Shown one piece after another: positions 50,438 through 58,358 of a stretch of DNA of 64,000 nucleotides (positions are counted from its first letter, which is position 1; the number at the start of each line of letters is the position of its first letter). The translations under genes were made by a program, and so were the position numbers. Under the pieces are notes generated by a model that saw nothing but the letters and a program-made list of their open reading frames with translations, was not told the origin of the DNA and ran no database searches. The DNA comes from Streptomyces changanensis (GTDB taxonomy: Bacteria > Actinomycetota > Actinomycetes > Streptomycetales > Streptomycetaceae), in assembly GCF_024600715.1 (NCBI RefSeq), contig NZ_CP102332.1, forward strand, positions 3,782,001 to 3,846,000, read 5' to 3'.

Positions 50438-50707
50438 ATGTTCGGACGCAGGAAGAAGAGGGCCGGCGGGCCCCGGACGGTCACGCTCATCGGCAAGCCC
50501 GGCTGCCACCTGTGCGACGACGCGCGCGAGGTCGTCGCGCGGGTCTGCGCCGAGACGGGGGCGGTCTGGGAGGAGAGGGACATCACCGCGGACGAGGAGC
50601 TGCACCGGGCCTACTGGGAGCAGATCCCCGTCGTGCTGGTCGACGGCGAGCAGCACACCTTCTGGCGCGTGGACCCGGCGCGGCTGCGGGCGGAGCTGCT
50701 GGACTGA
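50438..50707 (+). CDS. Glutaredoxin-like thiol protein
   Basis: An 89-residue thioredoxin-fold protein with the redox motif CHLC (KPGCHLCDDAREVVARV) and the cis-Pro block IPVVLVDGEQ. It belongs to the short DUF836/glutaredoxin-like group and probably exchanges electrons with mycothiol or protein thiols. ATG 50438 follows GACAAT (50426-50431) by 6 bases. It sits next to the redox-sensing rex operon, but a 318-base regulatory region separates them. Confidence 0.88.
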   Translation: MFGRRKKRAGGPRTVTLIGKPGCHLCDDAREVVARVCAETGAVWEERDITADEELHRAYWEQIPVVLVDGEQHTFWRVDPARLRAELLD

Positions 50708-50892
50708 GGCCGGGGCGGGAAGTCCGGCCCGACTGGGCCGAATGGCGTGGTGACCGGGAAAAGACGGTTACCATCATGTGCGTTTTGTTCGGTTTCGGGG
50801 GCGTCATCGTAGGGAGTGTGCTCGGTTTTGCCCTATCCAGAGATCGAACGCGTGATGGCTCCCCTCGGTTCCAGGATGGCGCGATGGGGGCG

Positions 50893-50908
50893 CGTGACCC
50901 CGGTCACT
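50893..50908. promoter_or_regulatory. Candidate Crp-like operator
   Basis: CGTGACCCCGGTCACT has perfect GTGA-N6-TCAC half-sites and fits the GTG-N6-GNCAC form reported for S. coelicolor Crp. It lies 28 bases upstream of the Rex operator. Motif evidence only. Confidence 0.5.
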
Positions 50909-50935
50909 TTGCGCGGACAAAGCGGACATCATCTT

Positions 50936-50951
50936 TGTGCACGCGTTCACA
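50936..50951. promoter_or_regulatory. Rex operator (ROP site)
   Basis: TGTGCACGCGTTCACA matches the Rex consensus TGTGAACGCGTTCACA at 15 of 16 positions. It lies just before a TAGCCT -10 box, so bound Rex would block transcription of its own operon; NADH would release it. Confidence 0.9.
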
Positions 50952-51025
50952 AAGACATAGCCTGCTGTCGACGGGGCGGTCTCGGGACGGGCCGCCCGCA
51001 GCCCCGCTCATCCCGCAGGAGCACC

Positions 51026-51817
51026 GTGGCAACTGGCCGAACTCACCGACCGGCGACCCGTAGCCGAGGCATCCCCGAGGCCACCGTCGCCCGGCTCCCG
51101 CTGTACCTGCGGGCCCTCACCGCGCTGTCGGAGCGCTCCGTACCCACGGTCTCCTCCGAGGAGCTCGCCGCGGCGGCCGGGGTCAACTCCGCCAAGCTGC
51201 GCAAGGACTTCAGCTACCTCGGTTCGTACGGCACGCGGGGTGTCGGGTACGACGTCGAGTACCTCGTCTACCAGATCTCCCGCGAGCTCGGTCTCACGCA
51301 GGACTGGCCGATCGTCATGGTCGGCATCGGCAACCTCGGCGCGGCCCTCGCCAACTACGGCGGCTTCGCCTCCCGCGGGTTCCGCGTCGCCGCGCTGCTC
51401 GACGCCGACGCCTCGATGGTCGGGCGCCCCGTCGCGGGCATCCCGGTCCAGCACATCGACGACCTCGAGAAGATCATCGACGACAACGGCGTCTCGATCG
51501 GCGTCATCGCCACCCCGGCCGGCGCCGCCCAGCAGGTCTGCGACCGGCTCGTCGCGGCCGGCGTCACCTCGATCCTGAACTTCGCGCCGACCGTGCTGTC
51601 CGTGCCCGACGGCGTCGACGTGCGCAAGGTCGACCTCTCCATCGAGCTGCAGATCCTCGCCTTCCACGAGCAGCGCAAGGCCGGTGAGGACGCGGTCATC
51701 GCGGACGCCGCCGTCCTGCCGACCGCTGCCGCCGTCGAGCGCGAGACCGCCGCCCCGGCCGCCCGTACCGGCCGGAAGGGACCCGACGGGGACGTCCCCG
51801 CCGTGATGCCGGCATGA
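51026..51817 (+). CDS. rex: Rex, NADH-sensing redox repressor
   Basis: A 263-residue repressor that senses the NADH/NAD+ ratio and controls respiratory and heme genes. The winged-helix DNA-binding domain (~15-85) includes LPLYLRALTALSERSVPTVSSEELAAAAGVNSAKLRKDFSYLGSYGTRGVGYDVEYL; the Rossmann domain begins IVMVGIGNLGAALANYGGFASRGF and continues through VIATPAGAAQQVCDRLVAAGV and NFAPTVLSVP. The C-terminal ~40 residues are Ala/Arg/Pro-rich. GTG 51026 follows AGGAG and gives the start seen in S. coelicolor Rex. Its stop overlaps the hemA ATG (ATGA). The ROP site upstream implies autoregulation. Confidence 0.98.
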   Translation: MATGRTHRPATRSRGIPEATVARLPLYLRALTALSERSVPTVSSEELAAAAGVNSAKLRKDFSYLGSYGTRGVGYDVEYLVYQISRELGLTQDWPIVMVGIGNLGAALANYGGFASRGFRVAALLDADASMVGRPVAGIPVQHIDDLEKIIDDNGVSIGVIATPAGAAQQVCDRLVAAGVTSILNFAPTVLSVPDGVDVRKVDLSIELQILAFHEQRKAGEDAVIADAAVLPTAAAVERETAAPAARTGRKGPDGDVPAVMPA

Positions 51818-53169
51818 GTCTCCTCGTCGTCGGCCTCAGCCACCGCAGCGCACCCGTCAGTGTGCTGGAGCGGGCCTCCCTCGACTCCGACACGCAGGCC
51901 AAGCTGCTCCAGGACACCCTCGCCGCCGAGCCGGCCGTCGAGGCGGCGGTCCTGGCCACCTGCAACCGCATCGAGCTCTACGCCGACGTGGACAAGTTCC
52001 ACGCCGGTGTCGCCGAGCTGTCCACGCTCCTCGCCCAGCACAGCGGCGTCGGGCTGGAGGAGCTGACCCCCCACCTCTACGTCCACTACGAGGACCGGGC
52101 CGTCCACCACCTGTTCTCGGTGGCGTGCGGGCTGGACTCCATGGTCGTCGGCGAGGGCCAGATCCTCGGCCAGATCAAGGACTCGCTCGCCCGCGCCCAG
52201 GAGCTGCACACCGCCGGACGGCTGCTGAACGACCTGTTCCAGAAGGCCCTGCGGGTCGGCAAGCGCGCCCACAGCGAGACCGGCATCGACCGCGCCGGGC
52301 AGTCCCTGGTCACCTTCGGCCTGGAGCAGCTCGCCGTCGGCAGGTCGGACGTGAACGCCTGGGCGAAGGGCAAGCGCGCCCTCGTCATCGGCGCCGGCTC
52401 CATGTCGTCGCTGGCCGCCGCGACCCTCGCCCGGGCCGGCGTCGACGAGATCGTCATCGCCAACCGGACCGCCGAGCGCGCCCACCGCCTCGTACGGATC
52501 CTCACCGAGCCCGGCGGCACGGGCGTGACCGCCCGCGCGGTCCGCATGTCCGCCGTCGGCGACGAGCTGGCCCTGGCCGACGTCGTCGTCTCCTGCACCG
52601 GCGCGACCGGCCTCGTCCTGACCCGCCAGGCCGTCGAGACCGCCCTGGCGGGCCGCACCACGCCGCTGGCGCTGCTCGACCTGGCCATGCCCCGCGACAT
52701 CGACGCCGCGGTGCACCGCATGGTGAACGTCCGGCTGGTCGACATCGAGTCGCTCGCCGAGGCGTCCGCGGACGCGCCGATGGCCGCGGACGTCGACCGG
52801 GTCCGCTCCATCGTCTCGGACGAGGTCGCCGTCTTCGGCGCGGCCCAGCGCGCGGCGCACATCACCCCGACCGTCGTCGCGCTGCGCACGATGGCCGCCG
52901 ATGTCGTGGCCGGCGAGATGGCCCGCCTGGAGGGGCGCCTCCCCGCACTCGACGAGAAGCAGCGCGCCGAGATCAACCAGACGGTGCGCCGCGTCGTCGA
53001 CAAGCTGCTGCACGCGCCGACCGTGCGCGTGAAGCAGCTCGCCAGCGAGCCGGGTGGCGCCGGGTACGCCGACGCGCTGCGCACACTCTTCGACCTCGAC
53101 CCGGAGACGGTCGCCGCCGTCTCGCGGGCCGACCTGACGGACGCCGACGTGAACCGAGGGCGAGTATGA
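51814..53169 (+). CDS. hemA: Glutamyl-tRNA reductase
   Basis: A 451-residue HemA that reduces glutamyl-tRNA to glutamate-1-semialdehyde, the first committed step of C5-pathway heme and cobamide synthesis. The catalytic Cys is C50 in LATCNRIELY; the substrate block VGEGQILGQIKDS and the NADPH-binding VIGAGSMSSLAAATLARAG are intact, as is the dimerisation helix at the C-terminus (RTMAADVVAGEMARLEGRLP). As I recall, S. coelicolor HemA carries a large insertion; this protein is of ordinary length and lacks it. ATG overlaps the rex stop by 4 bases, and the gene end overlaps hemC by 4, so translation is likely coupled. Confidence 0.98.
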   Translation: MSLLVVGLSHRSAPVSVLERASLDSDTQAKLLQDTLAAEPAVEAAVLATCNRIELYADVDKFHAGVAELSTLLAQHSGVGLEELTPHLYVHYEDRAVHHLFSVACGLDSMVVGEGQILGQIKDSLARAQELHTAGRLLNDLFQKALRVGKRAHSETGIDRAGQSLVTFGLEQLAVGRSDVNAWAKGKRALVIGAGSMSSLAAATLARAGVDEIVIANRTAERAHRLVRILTEPGGTGVTARAVRMSAVGDELALADVVVSCTGATGLVLTRQAVETALAGRTTPLALLDLAMPRDIDAAVHRMVNVRLVDIESLAEASADAPMAADVDRVRSIVSDEVAVFGAAQRAAHITPTVVALRTMAADVVAGEMARLEGRLPALDEKQRAEINQTVRRVVDKLLHAPTVRVKQLASEPGGAGYADALRTLFDLDPETVAAVSRADLTDADVNRGRV

Positions 53170-54161
53170 CCGAGAGGGCCCAGAGCACCCAGAGGGCACT
53201 GAGGCTGGGAACCAGGCGCAGCAAGCTCGCCATGGCCCAGTCCGGGCACGTCGCGGACGCCGTCCGCCGGCTGACCGGCCGCCCCGTGGAGCTCGTCGAG
53301 ATCACCACGTACGGGGACATCTCCCGCGAGCACCTCGCGCAGATCGGCGGCACCGGTGTGTTCGTCACCGCGCTGCGCGACGCGCTCCTCGCCGGTGAGG
53401 TCGACTTCGCCGTGCACTCGCTGAAGGACCTGCCGACCACGCAGCCCGACGAGCTCGCCCTCGCGGCGATCCCGCGGCGCGAGGACCCGCGCGACGTCCT
53501 CGTCGCCCGCGACGGGCTGCCGCTCGCGGAGCTGGCCGCCCCCGCGCAGGGGCGCGTCGCCCGCGTCGGCACCGGCTCGCCGCGCCGCATGGCGCAGCTC
53601 AACGCCTACGCCCGGGACCGCGGCCTGCGGATCGAGACCGTCCCCATCCGGGGCAACGTCGACACGCGCATCGGCTTCGTCCGCGACGGGGAGCTCGACG
53701 CGGTCGTGCTGGCCGCGGCCGGCCTGAACCGCATCGGCAGGTCCGGCGAGATCACCGAGTACCTGTCGGTCGACACCGTCCTGCCCGCCCCGGGCCAGGG
53801 CGCGCTGGCGATCGAGTGCCCGGCCGCCGACGAGGAACTCGTCGCCGTGCTGGCGCGGCTCGACGACCCGCACACGCGGGCGGCCGTCACCGCCGAGCGG
53901 TCCCTGCTCGCCGCCCTGGAGGCCGGCTGCTCCGCGCCCGTGGGCGCGCTCGCCGACCTGCCGCCGTCCGGCGACCACGATGTTCATGAGATGCGCCTGC
54001 GCGGCGTCGTCGGCACGACCGACGGCTCCACGCTGGTGCAGTTGTCCACCACCGGTCCCGTACCCACGTCGCACCACGACGCGGTGGCGCTCGGTCGCGA
54101 ACTCGCGTCCGAGATGCTCGCCAAGGGCGCGGCCGGTCTTATGGGGGAGCGAGCACTTTGA
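53166..54161 (+). CDS. hemC: Hydroxymethylbilane synthase (porphobilinogen deaminase)
   Basis: A 331-residue HemC that joins four porphobilinogens into hydroxymethylbilane. Blocks: LRLGTRRSKLAMAQS, SLKDLPT with catalytic D88, RVGTGSPRRMAQLNAYARD, PIRGNVDTRIGFV and the cofactor-attachment Cys C255 in LEAGCSAPVGA. Length and order are normal. ATG 53166 overlaps the hemA stop; the TGA at 54159 overlaps the TTG start of hemD. Confidence 0.98.
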   Translation: MTERAQSTQRALRLGTRRSKLAMAQSGHVADAVRRLTGRPVELVEITTYGDISREHLAQIGGTGVFVTALRDALLAGEVDFAVHSLKDLPTTQPDELALAAIPRREDPRDVLVARDGLPLAELAAPAQGRVARVGTGSPRRMAQLNAYARDRGLRIETVPIRGNVDTRIGFVRDGELDAVVLAAAGLNRIGRSGEITEYLSVDTVLPAPGQGALAIECPAADEELVAVLARLDDPHTRAAVTAERSLLAALEAGCSAPVGALADLPPSGDHDVHEMRLRGVVGTTDGSTLVQLSTTGPVPTSHHDAVALGRELASEMLAKGAAGLMGERAL

Positions 54162-55825
54162 GCCCCACCGCCGCATCCAAGGCTTCCTCCGCGTTCTCCG
54201 CGTGGGGGCACGTCACCTTCCTCGGCGCCGGACCCGGTGACCCGGGACTGCTGACACTGCGCGCCGTCGAGGCGCTCGCCGGCGCGGACGTACTGATCGC
54301 CGAGCCGGATGTGCTCGACGTCGTACGCGGCCATGCGCGGGCGGGCGTGAGCACGCCCGAGCTGACGGTAGTTGACGAAGCGTCAATGACCGCCGCCGTC
54401 CCCGTGTTGAGGGACGCGGCCAATCTTGTCATGGAGGCCGCGCGCAGCGGCAAGCGGGTGGTGCGTGCGCTGAGCGGCGACCCGGGGCTCGACGGCAACG
54501 CGGGGGCCGAGATGCTCGCCTGCGCCACCGCGGGCATCCCCTTCGAGGTCGTGCCCGGTGTCGCCACCGCCGTCGGCGTGCCCGCGTACGCCGGTGTGCC
54601 GCTGCGTGACGCCGAGGGCGCCGACGTGCGCTTCGTGGACGCCCGCACCGCCAGCGACCGCTGCTGGACGGAGGTCGGCGCGTCCGACGGCACGGTGGTG
54701 GTGTCCACGACGCTGGACGCCGTCGCCGCGGCCGCCGGCGAGCTGGTCGCCTCCGGCCGCAAGCCGGACACCCCGCTGACCGTCACGGTCGCCGGGACGA
54801 CGACCCGGCAGCGGACCTGGACGGCCACGCTCGGCTCCATCGCGCAGACGCTGAAGCAGGCGAAGGTGCTGCCCTCGCCGGACGGCCACCAGCCCGTCAT
54901 AGCCGTGGTCGGTGAGCGCAGCGCCGCCGCCCAGCGCGACCGGCTCGCGTGGTTCGAGTCGAAGCCGCTCTTCGGCTGGAAGGTCCTCGTGCCGCGCACG
55001 AAGGAGCAGTCGGCGTCGCTCTCCGACCAGCTCAGGTCGTACGGCGCCGTGCCCAGCGAGGTGCCCACCATCGCCGTCGAGCCGCCGCGCACGCCGCAGC
55101 AGATGGAGCGCGCGGTGAAGGGGCTCGTCACCGGCCGGTACGAGTGGATCGCCTTCACCTCGGTCAACGCCGTCAAGGCGGTCCGGGAGAAGTTCGAGGA
55201 GTACGGGCTCGACGCCCGCGCCTTCGCCGGGATCAAGGTCGCGGCGGTGGGCGAGCAGACCGCCCGCGCGCTCGTGGAGTTCGGCGTCAAGCCGGACCTC
55301 GTGCCGAGCGGGGAGCAGTCCGCGGCGGGACTGCTGGAGGACTGGCCGCCGTACGACCCGGTCTTCGACCCGATCGACCGGGTGTTCCTGCCGCGGGCCG
55401 ACATCGCCACCGAGACGCTGGTGGCCGGGCTGATCGAGCTCGGCTGGGAGGTCGACGACGTCACGGCGTACCGGACCGTGCGGGCCTCCCCCCCGCCGGT
55501 GGAGACCCGCGAGGCGATCAAGGGCGGCGGCTTCGACGCGGTGCTGTTCACGTCGTCGTCGACCGTGCGGAACCTGGTCGGCATCGCGGGCAAGCCGCAC
55601 AACGTGACGGTGATCGCGTGCATCGGGCCGGCGACGGCCAAGACGGCGGAGGAGCACGGCCTGCGGGTCGACGTCCTGTCGCCGGAGCCGTCCGTGACGA
55701 AGCTGGCGGAGGCGCTGGCGGAGTTCGGCGCGAAGCGCCGCGCGGCGGCGGTGGAGGCCGGCGACCCGGTCACCCGGCCGTCCGAGCGGCGCCCCGGGGC
55801 GCGGCGGCGGCGTTCCACGACCTGA
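54158..55825 (+). CDS. hemD: Uroporphyrinogen-III synthase fused to SUMT-like domain
   Basis: A 555-residue two-domain protein. The N-terminal half (~15-255) resembles the uroporphyrinogen-III methyltransferase fold (VTFLGAGPGDPGLLTLRAVEALAGADVL; VPGVATAVGVPAYAGVPL), but its active-site loop, normally GGDPFVFGRGGEE, reads SGDPGLDGNAGAEM, so methyltransferase activity is doubtful. The C-terminal half (~270-520) is the HemD domain (VLVPRTKEQSASLSDQLRSYGA, WIAFTSVNAVKAVREKF, AVGEQTARAL, FTSSSTVRNL) that closes the tetrapyrrole ring. TTG 54158 overlaps the hemC stop and has GGGGGAG upstream. The C-terminal tail is Arg/Pro-rich. Confidence 0.95.
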   Translation: MSPTAASKASSAFSAWGHVTFLGAGPGDPGLLTLRAVEALAGADVLIAEPDVLDVVRGHARAGVSTPELTVVDEASMTAAVPVLRDAANLVMEAARSGKRVVRALSGDPGLDGNAGAEMLACATAGIPFEVVPGVATAVGVPAYAGVPLRDAEGADVRFVDARTASDRCWTEVGASDGTVVVSTTLDAVAAAAGELVASGRKPDTPLTVTVAGTTTRQRTWTATLGSIAQTLKQAKVLPSPDGHQPVIAVVGERSAAAQRDRLAWFESKPLFGWKVLVPRTKEQSASLSDQLRSYGAVPSEVPTIAVEPPRTPQQMERAVKGLVTGRYEWIAFTSVNAVKAVREKFEEYGLDARAFAGIKVAAVGEQTARALVEFGVKPDLVPSGEQSAAGLLEDWPPYDPVFDPIDRVFLPRADIATETLVAGLIELGWEVDDVTAYRTVRASPPPVETREAIKGGGFDAVLFTSSSTVRNLVGIAGKPHNVTVIACIGPATAKTAEEHGLRVDVLSPEPSVTKLAEALAEFGAKRRAAAVEAGDPVTRPSERRPGARRRRSTT

Positions 55826-55838
55826 CCGGCTCACCGAT

Positions 55839-55872
55839 GTGGCCCGCACCCGAGCAGTCGGGTGCGGGCCAC
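55839..55872. terminator. Hairpin terminator after hemD
   Basis: Perfect 15-bp stem (55839-55853 with 55858-55872), loop GCAG, no T tract, 13 bases past the hemD stop and between convergent genes. It would end the rex-hemACD transcript before hemB. Confidence 0.85.
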
Positions 55873-55886
55873 GCGCGTTCGTCCGG

Positions 55887-56147
55887 TCAGTGCCCGGAGG
55901 CGTACGGCAGGAAGGCCGCCCAGGTGGTGGGGGCGGGGGCGAGGCGGGGGCCGGTGGGGTTCTTGGAGTCGCGGACCAGGATGTGGTCGGTCACGGACGC
56001 GACCTCGACGCAGTCGGGGCCGTCGGGGGTGCTGTAGCTGCTCTTGATCCAGGCCACTTCGACGCAAGATGGTCCGTCGGCTGTGCTGTAGCTGCTCTTT
56101 ATCCACTCCGGCTTGATGTCGACTCCAGCGACGGTCTCGTGGATCAT
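55887..56147 (-). CDS. DUF397 protein with duplicated motif
   Basis: An 86-residue member of the DUF397 family, small acidic actinobacterial proteins that partner DUF5753/HTH regulators. The diagnostic WIKSSYS(T/N)..G..CVEVA block appears twice in a row (EWIKSSYSTADGPSCVEVA, then WIKSSYSTPDGPDCVEVA), followed by the usual VRDSKNPTGP and FLPYA ending. The repeat is 17 residues long with high DNA identity, pointing to a recent duplication within the gene. Its ATG overlaps the stop of the upstream DUF5753 remnant (ATGA), so the normal two-gene operon structure is kept although the partner is broken. Confidence 0.9.
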   Translation of the reverse strand: MIHETVAGVDIKPEWIKSSYSTADGPSCVEVAWIKSSYSTPDGPDCVEVASVTDHILVRDSKNPTGPRLAPAPTTWAAFLPYASGH

Positions 56148-56371
56148 GACTCTCCCGGAATCTTCTCGATGAAGGTCAGTGACTCCCGCGGACTGAGAGC
56201 TTGCGCCCGGATCGCGCCGTAACGGATGTCCGGCAGCTGGACCTCTCTCGGATCGGTGATCACGCGGCTGATGAGCTGCACCTCGTTGTGTCCCACGGTG
56301 CTCCCGTCCCGCAGCCGCAGTACCCGGAAAGAGCCGGCCAGGCCTGCGTTGTCCTCGCGGCCCAGTGGCAA
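56144..56371 (-). pseudogene. 3' remnant of an HTH-DUF5753 regulator
   Basis: The 75 codons from 56371 down match only the end of DUF5753 proteins (AGLAGSFRVLRLRDGSTVGHNEVQ, ITDPREVQ, IRYGAIRAQALSPRESLTFIEKI). A complete family member has about 280 residues with an N-terminal XRE helix-turn-helix; at least 200 residues are missing. Upstream codons in this frame carry no family resemblance and instead lie antisense to the ATPase gene, whose start is within 7 bases of the break. A deletion fusing the two loci is the simplest reading. The fragment has no DNA-binding part. Confidence 0.85.
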
Positions 56372-56847
56372 CGCTGTGCGCCGACCCCCTGTACCGGTTC
56401 TCCGTACCGCTGTCCGCCACCCGGCGCGGTGCCCGGCTCGCCGGGCTGCTCGCCGCCGAGCGGCTGCGGGAGTGGGGCGCGGAGTCGGAGGGGGCCCTGC
56501 TGGCCGTCGCCGAGCTCGCCGCCAACGCCGTGCCGCACGGGCGGGTGCCGGGGCGGAGCTTCCGCCTCACCCTGGCCCTCTCCGGCTCGGGCACGCTCCG
56601 CGTCGAGGTCACCGACACGCGGGGCGACCGGATGCCGGTACAGGGGAACCTCGCCGGCGAGGTGCCGGGGGAGTCCGGGTACGGGCTGGTGCTGGTCGAG
56701 GAGCCGGCGGACCGCTGGGGCGTCCGGCATGGCCCGGTGCCGTGCAAGACCGTGTGGGCCGAGCTGGACCCGGTCCCCGTCGAGTGGACGGGCGCGATCG
56801 CGGACGCCGGTGCCTGCTGTGTCCGGACCCCGCCCGACACGGCATGA
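56365..56847 (+). CDS. Anti-sigma-type ATP-binding protein (HATPase)
   Basis: A 160-residue single-domain GHKL ATPase of the SpoIIAB/RsbW-like group abundant in Streptomyces. The start YRFSVPLSATRRGARLAGLLAAERL leads to the N box AVAELAANAVPHGRV, and the G1 box VEVTDTRGDRMP and G2 region ESGYGLVLVEEPADRWG follow; the acidic N-box partner (E-L-x-x-N) is intact. Such proteins may act as anti-sigma kinases, or have unknown roles next to HTH-DUF5753/DUF397 genes. GTG 56365 gives the usual start. It is divergent from and abuts the truncated regulator. Confidence 0.9.
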   Translation: MATLCADPLYRFSVPLSATRRGARLAGLLAAERLREWGAESEGALLAVAELAANAVPHGRVPGRSFRLTLALSGSGTLRVEVTDTRGDRMPVQGNLAGEVPGESGYGLVLVEEPADRWGVRHGPVPCKTVWAELDPVPVEWTGAIADAGACCVRTPPDTA

Positions 56848-57317
56848 CGTCCGCAACCGGGCGTCGGCGGACTGCGCCGGAGCTCTGCCCGAGGAGGGCG
56901 CGGTAGTACGCGACTCCCGGTTCGCGCTCCGTCCGGATGTCGCCGGTGGAGGTCCCCGGTGTTGTGTGGTCGGGCTATCCGGTTGGTTTCCACTGCGCTC
57001 TTCGAGGCGCACGACGAATGGATCGCCTTACCTCGCCGCCATCTCCCCGAAGGTGATATGGGGGATATCTACCGTAAGCCCTTTTTTGGTCCCTCCGTGC
57101 CGCCCGACGCACCACAATGCAACAGCCATTTGACCCCCGGCGCCACGCGAGGGCCACTGTCTGGCGAATGCGTGCTCCCGGCCGAGTGGCACGCGCTCCG
57201 ATGCCCTCCCGTGCAGGTTGTCGGAGGTCATCTGCCCAGGGTTTACGGGGCAGTTGACCTCGCGGTTTCGTGGTAGCGTCCTCGCTCGGAGGGACAGTGC
57301 GACCTGAAAGGGAAATC
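56848..57317. other. Lower-G+C intergenic region
   Basis: A 470-base gap with visibly lower G+C than the surrounding genes (for example 57030-57120). It includes TTGACC (57254-57259) and TAGCGT (57274-57279), which would be a promoter for the next gene except that the spacer is only 14 bases. Short open frames on both strands do not look coding. Confidence 0.55.
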
Positions 57318-57926
57318 GTGAACACGGAGAAGACAGCCGCTCGCCGCCTCTCGCTGGAAGAGGTGACGAAGCTCGGCGTGAAGGACAGGATCCTCGTTTC
57401 CGCCGACACGGCAGAACTCAAACTTCCCGACTGCTATGTCCCTGCTTTTCTGACCAAGTCCGGTGAGGATTTCGAGGGCGGCTCGATCACGGCGAGGACC
57501 GTATTCCAGGAAGAGGTCTCCTGCCTTCCCGACGACGAGAACGAAGCCGGAGTCTACGTGGCCGACGAGGACGGCTCGGAGACCATCGAGGTCCTCCAGT
57601 CGGCCGGTGTCGTGCTGGACCTGGCGCTTTTCGTCCCCGGTGGGGACAGGGGCTCCCTCACGGCCCTTTACGCCGCGGCCCGGCAGGCGTTCGGCGCCGA
57701 CGTCGTGCAGATCTGGCGCCAGGGCCTCAAGGAGGTTCCCGACGTGAAGGTCGACATCTACGAGGAGCAGGTTCCCCGGGGGCGCAAGGGGGGCGACAGC
57801 CCCAAGCGTGACCGTCGCGCGATCGACACCTACCCCACCCGTGCGGAATTCATCGAGTTCTCCGCGGGGTGGAAGCCGGTCGTCGAGATTCACAGGCCGA
57901 TCGTCGACGACACCCCGACCATCTGA
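57318..57926 (+). CDS. Unrecognised 202-residue protein, possibly acquired
   Basis: I do not recognise a family. The protein is soluble and acidic with a basic patch late on. Features: LSLEEVTKLGVKDRILVS, LPDCYVPAFLTKSGEDFEGGS, EEVSCLPDDENEAGVYVADEDGSETIEVL, a hydrophobic strand VVLDLALFVPGG, the segment LTALYAAARQAFGADVVQIWRQGLKEVPDVKVDIYEEQ and the Lys/Arg stretch RGRKGGDSPKRDRR near the C-terminus. No signal peptide or membrane helix. GTG 57318 follows AAAGGGA. G+C and third-position bias are lower than in its neighbours, and it follows a damaged locus, so horizontal origin is likely. Confidence 0.75.
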   Translation: MNTEKTAARRLSLEEVTKLGVKDRILVSADTAELKLPDCYVPAFLTKSGEDFEGGSITARTVFQEEVSCLPDDENEAGVYVADEDGSETIEVLQSAGVVLDLALFVPGGDRGSLTALYAAARQAFGADVVQIWRQGLKEVPDVKVDIYEEQVPRGRKGGDSPKRDRRAIDTYPTRAEFIEFSAGWKPVVEIHRPIVDDTPTI

Positions 57927-58358
57927 GGTCGCGTCACCTCTCGTCCCGGCGTGAGACCGCGTCGGGGGTCTTCCGGCGGAGGGCCCCCGAAGGCGTGGGC
58001 GGACGTTCCGGGGGCGCGCGTGGGGGCTTTGGAGGCTTCCGCGTCCGTGGGACCGTCCCCTGCCGGACCGGGCGGGCGGTGCGAAGGGGCGGCCGCCTTC
58101 CTCGCGGGCCCGCGCCGCGGGTACGGGCGCCTCACCCCGCACCTGCCCCTACGACGTGCGCGGGCCGGGCCCGGGTCCGCCGCCGACGTGCGCGGGCCGG
58201 CCCCGGGTGTCGCCGACCGGTTTCGCGCGGGGCGCCGCCCCTGGCCGTCGTCCACCGCGCGCCGACCGCCGACCTCCCCGCCGCCATGAAGCACCCGGCG
58301 GGCGTACCCGCCCACCGCCGGTTTCCGTCCGGGTGCTCCCGAGGGGCCGGGCGGCCGG
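57927..58358. other. G+C-rich spacer with short direct repeat
   Basis: A 432-base gap between convergent genes. It holds a 15-bp direct repeat (58153-58167 and 58185-58199) and an imperfect hairpin at about 57963-57987 that may terminate the upstream gene. No gene is supported. Confidence 0.55.

Larger units (their letters stand above)
50708..51025. promoter_or_regulatory. Control region of the rex-hem operon
   Basis: A 318-base region ahead of rex. It contains a CRP-like palindrome (50893-50908), the Rex operator (50936-50951), a TAGCCT candidate -10 at 50957-50962 and the AGGAG ribosome-binding site at 51017-51021. Details are in the separate entries. Confidence 0.75.

Noticed and set aside
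57254-57279. TTGACC/TAGCGT promoter for the unknown 57318 gene
   Set aside because: The 14-base spacer is too short for a normal sigma-70-type promoter; kept only as a note in the spacer entry.
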